Part shown: positions 14,571 to 15,234 of the stretch, one piece after another
How positions within the stretch are numbered: position 1 is the stretch's first letter
How the letters are laid out: every line of letters starts with the position of its first letter
Source of the DNA: an uncultured Erysipelotrichaceae bacterium
GTDB taxonomy: Bacteria; Bacillota_I; Bacilli_A; RF39; UBA660
Assembly: GCA_902795725.1 (NCBI GenBank)
Contig: CADBLY010000010.1
Location: 1 to 15,234, forward strand
DNA: 15,234 nucleotides
Direction: 5' to 3'
Notes under the pieces: generated by a model
The model's database searches: none
What the model was told of the DNA's origin: nothing
Seen by the model: only the letters and a program-made list of their open reading frames with translations
Translations under genes and position numbers: made by a program

Positions 14571-14608
14571 TAAAAGCATCTGATTTCAACATAGTTGATT
14601 TCAGATGC
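14566..14608 (-). terminator. Terminator of the antisense RNA
   Basis: On the minus strand GCATCTGA (14601-14608) pairs with TCAGATGC (14576-14583), extended inside by CAAC/GTTG, and is followed by TTTTATTATTT. The stem with its T-run is a good intrinsic terminator in the minus direction only. Confidence 0.75.
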
Positions 14609-14682
14609 AATCCAATCAAAGGAAATGCATTTGATTACCCCAATCAAATGTATCCTTTTTATTTTATGCAATATTCCTTGCT
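14568..14682 (-). ncRNA. Candidate antisense antitoxin RNA, about 115 nt
   Basis: A minus-strand promoter (14689-14717) and an intrinsic terminator (14566-14608) enclose a transcript of about 115 nt with no credible reading frame. It runs against the 3' end of the toxin message. About 90 nt are shared, including the toxin terminator hairpin and the region that pairs with the 5' leader. Its first hairpin (stem CATTTGATT/AATCAAATG, 14628-14650) exposes a GGGGT loop. The toxin mRNA shows the complementary ACCCC loop, a natural first contact for RNA-RNA pairing. The arrangement is that of convergent 3'-overlapping type I pairs such as txpA/ratA and bsrG/SR4. Confidence 0.65.
14618..14665 (+). terminator. 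Terminator of the toxin message
   Basis: CATTTGATT (14628-14636) and AATCAAATG (14642-14650) form a 9-bp stem around ACCCC. After a GU pair and a 2-nt bulge it is lengthened by AAAGG/CCTTT (14618-14622 with 14654-14658). TTTTTATTTTATG follows on the plus strand. It ends the toxin mRNA at about 240 nt in total. Confidence 0.75.
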
Positions 14683-14688
14683 AAATAC

Positions 14689-14717
14689 ATAATATCATAA
14701 AAATATAATTTTTACAA
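14689..14717 (-). promoter_or_regulatory. Promoter of the antisense RNA
   Basis: On the minus strand TTGTAA (14712-14717) and TATTAT (14689-14694) are 17 nt apart. Transcription would begin near 14682. No reading frame with a ribosome binding site follows, consistent with an RNA gene. Confidence 0.6.
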
Positions 14718-14807
14718 TACCATAAGAATATAGGATAGTGATTATATATCCAAATAAATTATATTATATTCCTTAAAAAATACATAAAAATAAGAGGTAA
14801 ATAAGTG

Positions 14808-14822
14808 GTAAACGATATTTTT
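14808..14822. repeat. 15-bp direct repeat, right copy
   Basis: This is the second copy of GTAAACGATATTTTT, identical to 14289-14303. The flanks are partly similar (AATAAGT before both). The rest of the stretch 14718-14852 is AT-rich, and I see no gene in it. Confidence 0.6.
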
Positions 14823-14852
14823 AATTGAAAAAGTGTTGAAATATAAGGGGTT

Positions 14853-15234
14853 TTAAACTAATGGTGTAGTACCATCATTATTTACTTTAGCATTTCCATC
14901 TTGTGTATAAGTTAAGCTTATTCCTAATCCACTTATGGCTACATCTGCTTTAGGAAGTAATGATGCGTCATTGAAACTTTTATATGTTAGTCTTAATAAC
15001 ATAGTTTTTGTTTCTTTTGATTTTAAGGTATCATTTTGTGATACGGATGTTCCGTCAGAATACTTTAAGGTATATTCGATTTGACTTTTAACATTATTCT
15101 CATCATTTACTTCATTTTCTCCACTACCTTCATAGGTTAACTCTGTGTTACTTTTCATAGTTAAACCTGTTAGTGTAGCATCATAATCTCCATCATTTGT
15201 TACATCGAATTCATATTCGATATAATCTCCTGGA
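14853..15234 (-). CDS. Secreted surface protein, C-terminal part (cut by window edge)
   Basis: The frame is open to the right edge, so 126 C-terminal residues plus one partial codon are visible and the start lies outside. The visible part begins PGDYIEYEFDVTNDGDYDATL. It continues through a beta-rich domain with TLKYSDGTSVSQNDTL, LRLTYK and LGISLTYTQDGNAKV, and ends DGTTPLV. This pattern (PGD-Y-x-F-D-V-x-N-x-G and the closing Y-x-Q-D) is the Ig-like domain of TasA/camelysin-like secreted proteins common in low-GC gut Bacilli. The assignment is by recognition, and a signal peptide would be upstream of the window. ATG at 15158 is internal, not a start. No terminator was found after the stop. 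Confidence 0.8.
   Translation of the reverse strand, partial: PGDYIEYEFDVTNDGDYDATLTGLTMKSNTELTYEGSGENEVNDENNVKSQIEYTLKYSDGTSVSQNDTLKSKETKTMLLRLTYKSFNDASLLPKADVAISGLGISLTYTQDGNAKVNNDGTTPLV

Noticed and set aside
14441..14671. Minus-strand frame of 76 codons opposite the toxin-like peptide
   Set aside because: It begins with TTG without a ribosome binding site and would be cut by the antisense RNA terminator at 14566-14608. The region is better explained as an RNA gene.
1..15234. Template repeat or reverse transcriptase of a DGR inside the window
   Set aside because: No second copy of the GC-rich tract or its border GGGCGAACCGCACC was seen on either strand, and no protein here has reverse transcriptase motifs.
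1..15234. tRNA, rRNA, CRISPR arrays, IS elements
   Set aside because: No cloverleaf-like segment, no regularly spaced repeat series and no transposase-like reading frame was seen.

Overview
The window is very AT-rich DNA from a low-GC Gram-positive bacterium. It is probably an uncultured gut-type anaerobic Bacilli/Erysipelotrichia relative; this is inferred from base composition, gene content and the style of the surface proteins. TGA acts as a stop (the pflB and D-Ala carboxypeptidase genes end in TGA, and Trp is TGG), so the mycoplasma code is not used. Nearly every gene is on the minus strand.

Layout, left to right (most genes are read right to left). Positions 1-239 hold the start of a prepilin-like gene cut by the window edge. 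Then come pflA and pflB (405-3343), the anaerobic pyruvate formate-lyase pair, with a 4-nt overlap and a good promoter. Next is a three-gene unit (3402-5690): a D-Ala-D-Ala carboxypeptidase, a 32-residue membrane peptide and an unknown 301-residue protein. hisS (5805-7079) has its own promoter set into the terminator of the transketolase gene (7138-9054). Transketolase lies directly behind a second prepilin-like gene (9064-10011) that carries a large C-terminal domain. mutS (10102-12624) follows, with a corrected start.

The right end (12.7-15.2 kb) is accessory in character and holds the two most interesting signals. First, 12740-13342 is a headless copy of the same C-terminal domain found in the prepilin-like protein. 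Near its 3' end is a sharply bounded tract of about 65% GC, with nine successive codons ending in C (all NNC). This looks like the variable region of a diversity-generating retroelement (DGR). No reverse transcriptase or template repeat is visible in the window. A 10-bp hairpin with a GAAA-type loop follows it, and a 13-bp inverted repeat begins exactly where the reading frame is broken. Second, 14388-14717 looks like a compact type I toxin-antitoxin locus. A plus-strand promoter drives a 25-residue membrane peptide whose ribosome binding site lies in a hairpin. The mRNA has 13 nt of perfect 5'-3' complementarity. A convergent antisense RNA has its own promoter and terminator and overlaps the toxin mRNA 3' end. 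Fifteen-bp direct repeats flank the module.

Between these two signals lies a membrane-anchored protein of unknown function (13549-14232). The window ends inside a secreted surface protein (14853-15234).
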